In this document: one piece after another, positions 36,947 to 44,242 of the stretch
How positions within the stretch are numbered: position 1 is the stretch's first letter
Layout: the number at the start of each line of letters is the position of its first letter
DNA from: a virus
IMG/VR virus record: IMGVR_UViG_3300048912_000251
Span: 1 to 44,242 of that record
Direction: 5' to 3' (one strand)
DNA: 44,242 nt
The notes under the pieces: generated by a model
What the model saw: the letters and a program-made list of their open reading frames with translations, nothing else
Databases searched by the model: none
What the model was told of the DNA's origin: nothing
Position numbers and translations under genes: made by a program

Positions 36947-38320
36947 GTGACCGAGTTCGAGTTCCGGGGCTCGGCCGTCGACCTGCTGACGGCCCGTGAG
37001 CCCATCGTGATCGCCTCGGGCGCGGCCGGTACCGGCAAGACCTTGGCCGCGCTCTGCAAGGCGCACCTGACTGCCTTGCAGGTGCCGCGAAGCGTCCAGC
37101 TCATCGTGAGGCAGACACACGCTTCGCTCAAGGGCAGTACCCTCGCCGAGTTCGAACGCAACGTGGTGGCGCAGGAACTCGCCTCGGGCGAGGTCGTGTG
37201 GTTCGGCGGCTCGGGCCGCAAGCCCGCTGCCTACAACTACCGCAACGGCAGCCAGATCCTGGTGGGCGGTCTGGACCAACCGGCCAAGTTCCTGAGCATG
37301 TCCCTGGACCGCATCTACGTGGACGAGGCCACTGAGATCAGCATCACGGCACTGGAAACCCTGCTCACCCGCCTACGTGGCAGCGCGCCCACTTACAAGC
37401 AACTGCTGTGCATGACCAACCCGGCCCACCCGGAACACCACCTGAAGAAGCGGGCGGACACCGGGGAAGCCCGGATCATCTACAGCAGGCACGAGGACAA
37501 CCCCTACCTCTGCGGCCGGGACGGCGCCTGGACGGCGGCCGGGACCGACTACCTGAAGTTCCTCAGGACCCTCACGGGGACGCGCCGCGAACGGTACCTG
37601 CACGGCCGTTGGGTCGCTCAGTCCGGTCTCGTGTTCTCGTCCTGGCGCGACGACGCCAACCGCATCGAGCCCTTCGAGGTCCCGCCCGAGTGGCCGCTGT
37701 TCCTCTCGATCGACTTCGGCTACAGCAACCCCTTCGTGTGCCAGTGGTGGCGCGTCGATCCGGACGGCCGCCTGTACCTGACCCGCGAGATCCACCAGAC
37801 GCAAACCCTGGTCGAGGACCACGCCAAGCGGATCAAGCAGATCCTGATCGAGAACCGCGACACCGAGGGCTGGCCGACGCACACCGTCTGCGACCACGAC
37901 GCCGAGGACCGGGCCACGCTGACCCGGCACAGCGGACTCGCCACCACGGCGGCGCGCAAGGCCGTCTCGCGCGGCGTCCAGCTCATGGACAGCCGGTTGC
38001 GTCCGGCCGGTGACGGCCGCCCCCGGCTGTTCGTGTTCCGCGACTGTGTTCTCGGACGCGACCTCAACGGCGAAGCGCAGAAGCGTCCGCGCGGCTTCCT
38101 CGGTGAGGTGAACGGCTACGTGTGGGCAGTCGAGCGCGGGGCCGACGGTATCCCGCGCGAGGTACCGCTCAAGGTGCACGACCATTCGATGGACGCAGCC
38201 CGCTACGCCGTCGCACACCTGGACTGGAACGAGCCCGTGCGGACGCACAACCCGGCCGCGCAACGGCAGTCCGCACCGACGGCGGCCGCGTCGAAGTGGG
38301 GGCGGCCGGTCGGCCGGTGA
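36947..38320 (+). CDS. Terminase large subunit (TerL)
   Basis: 457 aa. ATPase: SGAAGTGKT (Walker A, residues 24-32), DRIYVDEAT (Walker B near 122-127), LCMTNPAHP (motif III near 160). Nuclease: SIDFGYSNP (near 254), DHDAED (near 316), DHSMDAARY (near 410), together the acidic triad of the RNase H-like domain. GTG start. The protein is complete in length, so packaging machinery is intact. Its 3' neighbour is a tail chaperone rather than a portal gene. Confidence 0.9.
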   Translation: MTEFEFRGSAVDLLTAREPIVIASGAAGTGKTLAALCKAHLTALQVPRSVQLIVRQTHASLKGSTLAEFERNVVAQELASGEVVWFGGSGRKPAAYNYRNGSQILVGGLDQPAKFLSMSLDRIYVDEATEISITALETLLTRLRGSAPTYKQLLCMTNPAHPEHHLKKRADTGEARIIYSRHEDNPYLCGRDGAWTAAGTDYLKFLRTLTGTRRERYLHGRWVAQSGLVFSSWRDDANRIEPFEVPPEWPLFLSIDFGYSNPFVCQWWRVDPDGRLYLTREIHQTQTLVEDHAKRIKQILIENRDTEGWPTHTVCDHDAEDRATLTRHSGLATTAARKAVSRGVQLMDSRLRPAGDGRPRLFVFRDCVLGRDLNGEAQKRPRGFLGEVNGYVWAVERGADGIPREVPLKVHDHSMDAARYAVAHLDWNEPVRTHNPAAQRQSAPTAAASKWGRPVGR

Positions 38321-38366
38321 CCGGGTAGTCTGGAACAGCAACGCAACCACCGGAAAGGGGCCCGCC
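38321..38366 (+). promoter_or_regulatory. Junction between TerL and tail chaperone with late-like promoter
   Basis: 46 nt that replace the expected 10 kb or so of head genes. GTAGTCTGG (38325-38333) resembles the late motif CTAGACTGG, and CGGAAAGGGG is the ribosome site. No repeat or scar is obvious. Confidence 0.5.
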
Positions 38367-38771
38367 GTGGCCGAACGCACTTTCAACATCAACACCGAGC
38401 CGCACACCGCACGCATCGGTGAGCACGTGCTGCTCTTCGAACCCGAGGTCATCGGCTCGGACTTCATCCAGGCCTACACCGCGCTTCAGGACGTCCAGCA
38501 GCGGGCCAGCGCCAGCAACCGCCCCGCCCGCAAGGCCAGCGCCACCCAGCACGCCAAGGCGTCCGAGGTTCCCGACACCAAGATCCTGAAAGAGCTGGAC
38601 AGCGCCATGCGCGCCTTCCTGGAAGAGCTGCTGGTCCCCGAGTCGCGCGAGACCTTCCGCACCATGCGGCTGCCGCAGCGGGTGCTGGTCCAGTTGATCG
38701 AGTGGGTCACCGAGCTGTACGGCGGCGGCTCGGGAAACCCGGACGCCGCTGGTGGCACGTCCAGCGGCTGA
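38367..38771 (+). CDS. Tail assembly chaperone, short form
   Basis: A 134-aa protein from GTG 38367 behind GGAAAGG. N-terminus FNINTEPHTARIGEHVLLFEP is typical of phage G-type tail assembly chaperones; then a linker and an acidic helical end (FLEELLVPESRETF). Corresponds to lambda gpG and binds the tape measure protein during tail assembly. Near its end is the slippery heptamer GGGAAAC (38732-38738) in the X-XXY-YYZ frame. Confidence 0.8.
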   Translation: MAERTFNINTEPHTARIGEHVLLFEPEVIGSDFIQAYTALQDVQQRASASNRPARKASATQHAKASEVPDTKILKELDSAMRAFLEELLVPESRETFRTMRLPQRVLVQLIEWVTELYGGGSGNPDAAGGTSSG

Positions 38772-39082
38772 TCCTGCTGGCGGCCGACGCGTGGGACGGG
38801 TGGACCGGCGACCTCGCGCTGTCGGGGGTGGATCCGCGTGGCTGGGACCTCAACCTGCTGCTCGCCGCCTTCGAGGCGTCGCTGCGCCGCAGCGCGAAGG
38901 ACGAAGCCGAGCACCGACGCCTTCAGGCGCAGCTCACCGCCGAACCGAGGGAAGTCCGCGAGGAACGCCGCAGGGCGGCCGCAGCGGGCCGCGCAGTTCC
39001 GTCCGGAAGCGGCATGTCGGTCGAGAGCGCAGAAGCGATGCTGGCCCGCTTCGCGGCCGCCGACGCGTCTTTCGGCCAGTAG
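38367..39082 (+). CDS. Tail assembly chaperone, -1 frameshift product (G-GT type)
   Basis: Slippage by -1 at G-GGA-AAC (38732-38738) continues translation as GKPGRRWWHVQRLILLAADA to the stop at 39082, giving about 238 aa. The added T domain (WWHVQRLILLAADAWDGW, DLNLLLAAFEASLRRSAKDEAE) is the classical second chaperone part. The second frame has no convincing start of its own. A perfect terminator follows at 39084. Confidence 0.85.
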
Positions 39083-39083
39083 C

Positions 39084-39120
39084 GCGAGGCCCCCGCAGCA
39101 TCTCGCTGCGGGGGCCTCGC
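39084..39120. terminator. Bidirectional terminator
   Basis: A perfect 16-bp stem GCGAGGCCCCCGCAGC/GCTGCGGGGGCCTCGC with a 5-nt loop, between the chaperone and the convergent 39128-39490 gene. Confidence 0.9.
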
Positions 39121-39127
39121 CGTCCGG

Positions 39128-39490
39128 TCACGAGCAGTCCGGAACCGTGACCCAGCCGAACACCAGCTTGGACGGGTCGTAGTCGGCTGCGGTGGCTGCC
39201 AGCGAGAGCGCCCTGTCCCATTGCGGCAGAACCGGAAGCTGTTGCGACAGCCTGAACTCGCCGAGCTGCACCACGGGGCTGAGTTCCTTGATCCGGATGA
39301 TCAGGAAGAGCATGTCGCGGTCGTAGTTGCCCGCCGTCAGCACACCCAGCGAAGCGGTGCTGTCCTTCAGGCCGAGAGATTTCAGCACACCGCGCAGGCG
39401 ATCGGCCTCGAACCACGCGTGGTCGCAGTACCACTCGTCCGCCGGAACGTGCGCCCCGTAGAAGTGGTAGGTGCTGTAGATCATGCCCAT
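39128..39490 (-). CDS. Moron-type early gene within the tail region
   Basis: A 120-aa protein on the strand opposite to the tail genes, from ATG 39490 (ATG 39484 possible). Its own promoter TTGGCG-N17-TACTGT (39527-39555) and a terminator shared with the chaperone make it an autonomous unit. Contains HFYGAHVPADEWYCDHAWFEADRL and LFLIIRIKELSPVVQLGEF. A separately expressed cargo gene, possibly for exclusion or host interaction; no family known. Confidence 0.6.
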   Translation of the reverse strand: MGMIYSTYHFYGAHVPADEWYCDHAWFEADRLRGVLKSLGLKDSTASLGVLTAGNYDRDMLFLIIRIKELSPVVQLGEFRLSQQLPVLPQWDRALSLAATAADYDPSKLVFGWVTVPDCS

Positions 39491-39526
39491 GCCGTCACCG
39501 GTCCTTTGTGGTTGCGTGTTGCCACC

Positions 39527-39572
39527 ACAGTATCGCGTAGCGAACCACACGCCAAGGGCGGTCGCTAGACTG
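39527..39572. promoter_or_regulatory. Divergent promoters between moron and tape measure gene
   Basis: Minus strand: -35 TTGGCG (39550-39555), -10 TACTGT (39527-39532). Plus strand: late motif CTAGACTG (39565-39572), 55 nt before the TMP start. Confidence 0.6.
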
Positions 39573-39627
39573 GCCGTGTCTGCTGGCGCTAGGCCGGGGC
39601 CCTTTCCACCACCGAGAGGCGACGGCC

Positions 39628-42600
39628 TTGGCAGACGAAGACCTGGGTGCCGGGTTCGTCACGATCACGCTGGAAGACCAGCGGGCCGTCGACAGTGCCG
39701 AGAAGCTGGCCGACCGGTTGGCACGCGTCCTGGACCGGGGCGCCCGCATCGCCGGACAGCGGATCGAACGCGCCATCAACCGGGCCGTGCGCAGCGTCTC
39801 GCCGGTCACCATCGCGGTGGACGCCGACTTCAGCGCCTTCAACGCAGCCATCACCCAGAACATCCGGTTCGGCAAGTTCCCGGCCGTCACTATCCAGGTG
39901 CTGCCCGACGTCGACCGGGCGCGGTTCGAAGCCGCCATCAACCGGGCGCTGCGCGGGCTCACCGTGACGGTGCGGGTCGTCCCCGACCTGACCGGCTTCA
40001 ACGAGCGGATCCGGGCCCTGCGTCCGCCGACAGTCACCGTCGACGTAGAGACCCGGGTCGACAACGACCGGTTGTCCAGGTCGCTGTCCGCGCTGGGCAG
40101 CGCGTTCGGCAGGGTGGGCGGTGCGGCGAAGACCGCCCTGGGCATCGGCACCATCGGCATCGCGGCGGCGCAGGCCGCCGTGTCGGTGGCCAACCTGGTC
40201 GCCGCCCTGGCACCGGCTGCGGGCATCCTCGCGGCGGGCCCGGCCGCCGCCCTCGGCTTCGCTGGGGCACTCGGCGCCCTGAAGCTGGCCACCGCCGGGG
40301 TGGGCGACGCACTCGGGTCGGCACTGACCGACGACGCCGACAAGTTCCAGAAGGCGCTGGACGACATGTCGCCGGTCGTCCGCAAGGTGGCACTAGAGGT
40401 ACGTACCCTCAAGCCAGCCTTCGAGGACCTGCGCAACACCGTACAGGGCGCGTTCTTCGGTCAGTTCGAAGGCCAGATCACCAGCACCGCCAAGGCGCTT
40501 CAGGGTCCGCTGAAGGACGGTCTGTCGGGTATCGCCACCGAGTACGGCCGGGCGGCGAAGGCTGTACTGGACTACATCGGCAGCAGTGCGGGTGTGGCAG
40601 ATGTCACCAGCAGCCTCAACGCCACCCGCAGCGCAGTTGCTGGACTGGCCAGTGGAACGAGCGACCTCGTGGCCGGGTTCCTTCAGGCCGCCAGCGTGAT
40701 CAGCGACAACTTCGGCGCACGGCTCGGCACCAGCATCGCCAGCGTCACGACCCGCTTCGGAACGTTCCTTCAGGCGGCGGCCGGTGACGGTCGGCTGACT
40801 GCGTGGGTTGACGGTGCTATCGCTGTCTTCTCGCAGCTCGGCGCGATCGTCGGCAACGTGGGAAGCATCCTGGTCAACGTCTTCTCGGCCGCCAACACCG
40901 CCGGTGGCGGCTTCCTCGCCAACCTGGCACAGATCACCGGCCAGGTGCGCGAGTTCGTCGCCTCGGCCGCCGGACAGGACGCGGTCGCCAACGTCTTCCG
41001 GACCCTGGCCACAGTGGCTTCCCAGCTCGGACCGATCATCTCGGCACTGGTGGCACAGCTCGGATCGATCGCGCCCGCGCTGGCGCCCCTGTTCACCGCC
41101 ATCGGCCCGGCCGTTGTATCGGTGATCAACGCGATCGGTCCGGCCCTGCAAGGCATCCTGCCGGGCCTTCAGGCGCTCGTGGACGGGCTCTCGGCAGGAT
41201 TGGACCAGATCGCCGCATCGGGCGCGCTGGCGGCTCTCGGGCAATCGCTGGGGGACCTCGGCAAAGCGCTGGCACCCCTGCTTCCGCTGCTCGGGCAGTT
41301 CGTCGGCGAGATCGGCACGGTTCTGGCGCCGGTCGTCACCGCGTTGGCGGCGGCTCTCGCACCGCTGATCGACGCGCTGTCGACCGGGCTCGCGCCAGTT
41401 CTGGCCTCGCTGTCGGGTGCGCTGGTCCAGCTCGTGGCCGCCGCCGCACCGCTGCTGACACTGATCGGCAACGCACTGGCCGGGGCTGTCACAGCCCTGC
41501 TGCCACTTCTCACGGCGGTGTCCGATGCCTTCGGGTCGATCTTTGCGGCCCTGGTGCCGCTGGCGTCCCAGCTCGCATCGGCCCTTCAGCCGGTGCTCGC
41601 CGCCATCGTCCCGGTCCTTTCGACCGTTGTGGGTGTTCTGTCCGAATTTGTCACAACTGTCGTATCTGCCCTGCTTCCTGTGCTTCCGCCGCTTGTCGGC
41701 GCCGTTCTCAGCCTGGTTCAGGCGCTGACCCCGCTCATCGCGCTGGGTGGCCAGCTCATCACCTCACTGGCGCCGGTCGTCACACTCATCGGCCAGGCGA
41801 TCGGCCAGGCGATCACCGCGCTGCTGCCGCTGGTCACCGGGCTGGCCGACTCGTTCTCGCAGATCGTGACGGCGATCGTACCGATCGTCACGCAGGTGCT
41901 GGGTGCGCTGCTGCCAGCCTTCCAGGCGTTCACCGGCCTGCTGTCCTCGCTGCTGGCCTCGCTCGCACCGGTCGTCACCGAACTTGTCGGGGCTCTGCTG
42001 CCTGTCCTGCCGAAACTCACCGACTCTGTCGTCCAACTGCTTCAGGCGCTGCTGCCGCTGGCGCCCGTGTTCGCTCAACTCGTGGCCGCCGCCGCGCCGC
42101 TGGTGGCCCAGCTCGGCGGCCTGCTGGGCAAGGCGCTCGCCGAGCTGGCCAAGTTGGCGATCCAGGTCGTGGGCCCCGTGGCCGAGCTGGTGGCCACCAT
42201 CGTCAACTTCGCCGTGGTCGATGTCGTCGTGCCCGTGATCGAGGGGATCGTCTCGGCGATCACGGGGCTGGTGGACGCCGTGCTGGCCGCACCGGGCGCC
42301 ATCGGACGGTTCGTGTCCGACACGATCTCGTTCTTCGCCGACCTCGGGTCGAAGGCGGGATCGGCGGTATCTAGCTTCGTCACCTCGATCAGTGAGTTCT
42401 TCGGCCGCATCCCGGGCGCCGTGAGCAGCGCGCTCGACCAGGCGCTGGCGTTCTTCACCGCGCTGCCCGGGCAGATCCTGACGGCCCTGGCCGCGCTGCC
42501 CGGGCAGTTGCTGTCGTTCTTCACCACCGCTCTCAACGACGTGGCCTACGCAGTCGGCTTCGCCATCGGCACGGTGGCGAAGTTCTTCCTCGATCTGCCG

Positions 42601-43560
42601 GGGCTGATCACGACCGGGCTGATCACGCTCGGCGATACCTTGATCAACATCTTCACGGCGGCGTTCGACTTCGTCTATGACGCGGTCTCGACCGGCATCT
42701 CGGCCACCGTCGACTTCTTCGCCGCACTGCCCGGACGCATCACAGGGGCTCTGACCGCCCTGGGCAGCGCGATCATCAGTGCCGTCACCACGGCCTTCAG
42801 CGCCACCTATGACGCGGTGTCCTCGGGAATCTCGGCCACGATCGACTTCTTCGCCGCGCTTCCCGGCCGGGCCGCATCGGCACTGACCTCGCTCGGCGGC
42901 GCCGTCGTCCGGGTCGTCTCGGGTGCCTTCACGTCTGTGTCCGACGCGGTGTCGGCCGGAATCGACAGCACGGTCAAGTTCTTCACCGACCTTCCGGGGC
43001 AGATCGTCTCGGCCCTCGGCAACGTCGGCAGCTACCTGTACGACGTAGGGGTGAACCTGCTCAAGGGCCTGATCGACGGCATCAAGTCGGCAGTCAGCGC
43101 AGTGGTCCAGACCGTGAAGGATGCCGTGAACAGCGCGATCCGGGGCGCGAAGGACGCCCTCGGCATCAAGTCGCCGTCCCGCGTCTTCCGCACCATCGGC
43201 CAGCAGACGGCGCAGGGGCTGATCGACGGCCTGGACAACATGTCGGCGGCGGTCACCAGGGTGTCGCGCGACATGGCCGGGTCGCTGGCGGCGCCGTTCG
43301 CCGACGCCGTGCTGCGCCCGGTGGCACCGGTGACGGCCCCTGCGCTCGCCTCGAAGCCGTTCACCGGGCCGATGGACACCGGCCCTGCCGGAACCCGTTC
43401 GAGCCGCCGTACGACCGCTCAGGCGGTTCCACAGGGCCAGGACGCCACGGCCCCGACGGTGGTCAACAACTTCACCATCAACGAGGTCGGCGACGCCACC
43501 GTGACCGCGCAGCGGGTGATCAACCGGATCGCCACCGCCGACGGAACCTACCTGCTGTGA
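39628..43560 (+). CDS. Tape measure protein
   Basis: A 1310-aa protein from TTG 39628 behind GAGAGGCG. N-terminal charged region (residues 1-150), then very long hydrophobic alpha-helical stretches rich in Ala/Leu/Val with repeats of the type LAPLxxLIGxALxxxxTALLPL (residues about 460-880), then repeats FFAALPGRITxALTALG (residues about 940-1130), and a C-terminal SPSRVFRTIGQQTAQGLIDGL typical of TMPs. At about 0.15 nm per residue it implies a tail near 200 nm. Terminator immediately after. Very confident. Confidence 0.95.
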   Translation: MADEDLGAGFVTITLEDQRAVDSAEKLADRLARVLDRGARIAGQRIERAINRAVRSVSPVTIAVDADFSAFNAAITQNIRFGKFPAVTIQVLPDVDRARFEAAINRALRGLTVTVRVVPDLTGFNERIRALRPPTVTVDVETRVDNDRLSRSLSALGSAFGRVGGAAKTALGIGTIGIAAAQAAVSVANLVAALAPAAGILAAGPAAALGFAGALGALKLATAGVGDALGSALTDDADKFQKALDDMSPVVRKVALEVRTLKPAFEDLRNTVQGAFFGQFEGQITSTAKALQGPLKDGLSGIATEYGRAAKAVLDYIGSSAGVADVTSSLNATRSAVAGLASGTSDLVAGFLQAASVISDNFGARLGTSIASVTTRFGTFLQAAAGDGRLTAWVDGAIAVFSQLGAIVGNVGSILVNVFSAANTAGGGFLANLAQITGQVREFVASAAGQDAVANVFRTLATVASQLGPIISALVAQLGSIAPALAPLFTAIGPAVVSVINAIGPALQGILPGLQALVDGLSAGLDQIAASGALAALGQSLGDLGKALAPLLPLLGQFVGEIGTVLAPVVTALAAALAPLIDALSTGLAPVLASLSGALVQLVAAAAPLLTLIGNALAGAVTALLPLLTAVSDAFGSIFAALVPLASQLASALQPVLAAIVPVLSTVVGVLSEFVTTVVSALLPVLPPLVGAVLSLVQALTPLIALGGQLITSLAPVVTLIGQAIGQAITALLPLVTGLADSFSQIVTAIVPIVTQVLGALLPAFQAFTGLLSSLLASLAPVVTELVGALLPVLPKLTDSVVQLLQALLPLAPVFAQLVAAAAPLVAQLGGLLGKALAELAKLAIQVVGPVAELVATIVNFAVVDVVVPVIEGIVSAITGLVDAVLAAPGAIGRFVSDTISFFADLGSKAGSAVSSFVTSISEFFGRIPGAVSSALDQALAFFTALPGQILTALAALPGQLLSFFTTALNDVAYAVGFAIGTVAKFFLDLPGLITTGLITLGDTLINIFTAAFDFVYDAVSTGISATVDFFAALPGRITGALTALGSAIISAVTTAFSATYDAVSSGISATIDFFAALPGRAASALTSLGGAVVRVVSGAFTSVSDAVSAGIDSTVKFFTDLPGQIVSALGNVGSYLYDVGVNLLKGLIDGIKSAVSAVVQTVKDAVNSAIRGAKDALGIKSPSRVFRTIGQQTAQGLIDGLDNMSAAVTRVSRDMAGSLAAPFADAVLRPVAPVTAPALASKPFTGPMDTGPAGTRSSRRTTAQAVPQGQDATAPTVVNNFTINEVGDATVTAQRVINRIATADGTYLL

Positions 43561-43562
43561 CG

Positions 43563-43596
43563 AAAGGCCGCCCCACCTTCTGGTGGGGCGGCCTTT
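43563..43596. terminator. Terminator after the tape measure gene
   Basis: A perfect 15-bp stem AAAGGCCGCCCCACC/GGTGGGGCGGCCTTT with a TTCT loop; works in both orientations between convergent genes. Confidence 0.9.
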
Positions 43597-43604
43597 CAGT
43601 CGGT

Positions 43605-44132
43605 TCAGACCGTCCGGTGGACGTACCGGGCGTAGCTCGACCCCTTGCCGTCGCTGATCTCGATCCGCCAGTTGCCGTCCTCGTTGCGACCGGCCCGGAC
43701 CACCAGCCCCGCCGACACGGCCGCCCGGACCTTGCGGGCCACCCGGCCGGAAGCGACCGGCGACCAGGTGTGGTCCCGGCGCATCACCTGGTAGTCGTCC
43801 GATCGGGCCAGGACTGCGGCGACGACCGCTTCGCCCTCGATTTCGCCGTCCAGCTCAGTGGCGTCCATGTGGGCCATGGCCTCGGCCATGTCGGCGGCGG
43901 CCCGCTCGATCAGGTCGGCGTCGATGTCGGCGCCCCACACAACGGCCTCGGCCTCGAAGAACACCATCAGGTCGCCTTCGGTACCGTCCAGCTCGCCGCA
44001 GGCGATGGCGATCGGACCGGCGTACACCGCGTACCGGCCCCGGCTGTCGACCTCGGCGTGGATGGGCGCGCCGTGGACCACCAGGTTCGCGGGGGCGTAG
44101 GTACCGGCGGCGGGGTGGGTGGTGGTGGTCAT
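43605..44132 (-). CDS. Right-end early-type gene, unknown function
   Basis: A 175-aa protein from ATG 44132 behind GAGAGGCAAGACC. N-terminal domain is acidic and beta/alpha (AVYAGPIAIACGELDGTEG, then a helical AAADMAEAMAHMDATE). C-terminal 60 residues are basic (RVARKVRAAVSAGLVVRAGR) and resemble a winged helix, suggesting DNA binding. It uses the same promoter and leader as the early genes and lies 80 bp from the end repeat, so a role at the termini is possible. Confidence 0.55.
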   Translation of the reverse strand: MTTTTHPAAGTYAPANLVVHGAPIHAEVDSRGRYAVYAGPIAIACGELDGTEGDLMVFFEAEAVVWGADIDADLIERAAADMAEAMAHMDATELDGEIEGEAVVAAVLARSDDYQVMRRDHTWSPVASGRVARKVRAAVSAGLVVRAGRNEDGNWRIEISDGKGSSYARYVHRTV

Positions 44133-44149
44133 GGTCTTGCCTCTCGTTC

Positions 44150-44201
44150 GCTGCTTCCTGCTGACAGAAAGAACTCTACCCGGTGCCATGCTGGAATGCA
44201 A
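44150..44201 (-). promoter_or_regulatory. Promoter with shared leader at the right end
   Basis: Minus-strand -35 TTGCAT (44196-44201), 17-nt spacer, -10 TAGAGT (44173-44178), followed by TTCTTTCTGTCAGCAGG. Nearly identical to cassettes at 9634, 29156 and 30108 but without a hairpin in front. Confidence 0.8.
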
Positions 44202-44213
44202 CCCCATCACAGA

Positions 44214-44242
44214 ATCAACTCTCAGTAGCCGACCGTCACTGT
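44214..44242. repeat. Right copy of the terminal inverted repeat
   Basis: Reverse complement of bases 1-29 with one mismatch (position 44232, C versus T). It lies 13 bp beyond the -35 of the right-end promoter. Confidence 0.9.

Noticed and set aside
1-44242. Transposable (Mu-like) phage because of inverted ends
   Set aside because: No transposase, no TG/CA ends, and no Mu-type gene order.
1-44242. Terminal inverted repeat as a short-k-mer assembly artefact
   Set aside because: The internal copy has the same 22-mer yet did not break the sequence; inverted rather than direct terminal identity is not what circular assemblies give. Not fully excluded without reads.
1-44242. Integrase, ParA/ParB, protelomerase or CRISPR array
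   Set aside because: Looked for characteristic motifs and repeat-spacer patterns and found none; absence is by eye only.

Overview
The window looks like a complete 44.2 kb siphovirus-derived replicon of a high-GC actinobacterium, most likely Streptomyces. Supporting signs are roughly 68-70% GC by eye, frequent GTG starts, a WhiB-family regulator, an FtsK/TraB-type translocase next to plasmid-spread-like genes, sigma-70-type promoters of the form TTGCAN-N17-TANNNT, and tail and lysis genes of actinophage type. Both ends carry the same 29-bp sequence in inverted orientation with one mismatch. A third, internal copy of its outer 22 bp lies at 21068-21089, so the ends appear biologically defined rather than an arbitrary cut.

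Layout: (1) 1-6642, plus strand: tail-tip and minor tail proteins, an amidase endolysin, a holin and a second membrane protein, closed by a perfect palindromic terminator. (2) 6700-21010, almost all minus strand: small regulatory and zinc-binding proteins (WhiB, LuxR-type HTH), two PD-(D/E)XK-like proteins, a putative SSB, a tile of tRNA-like structures (11224-11822), family A DNA polymerase, a TOPRIM/SF3 primase-helicase and an HTH repressor. (3) 21011-21467: a non-coding control region with nested dyad symmetry and the internal end-repeat copy. (4) 21468-34051, plus strand: early genes, including an SF2 helicase interrupted by a 347-aa intein, a RuvC-like resolvase, a DUF3307-like membrane protein, a Spd-like membrane protein with a C-terminal HTH and many small accessory genes, each behind its own terminator/promoter cassette. 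(5) 34267-36207, minus: FtsK/TraB-like translocase. (6) 36481-43560, plus: small and large terminase, tail assembly chaperones with a -1 frameshift, and the tape measure protein. (7) One early-type minus gene next to the right end.

Joined into a circle the map is coherent: terminase, tail, lysis, leftward replication block, control region, rightward early block, translocase. The striking gap is that no portal, protease, capsid, head-tail connector or major tail protein gene is present; the tail chaperone follows the large terminase by 46 nt. The element may be a satellite, a deletion derivative, or a phage-plasmid that borrows heads, and this is the main biological question.

Gene starts were chosen by ribosome binding site and by the frequent GTGA/ATGA overlaps. 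Functional calls rest on motifs read by eye; no database search or folding program was run. The tRNA-like folds and all promoters are manual predictions.
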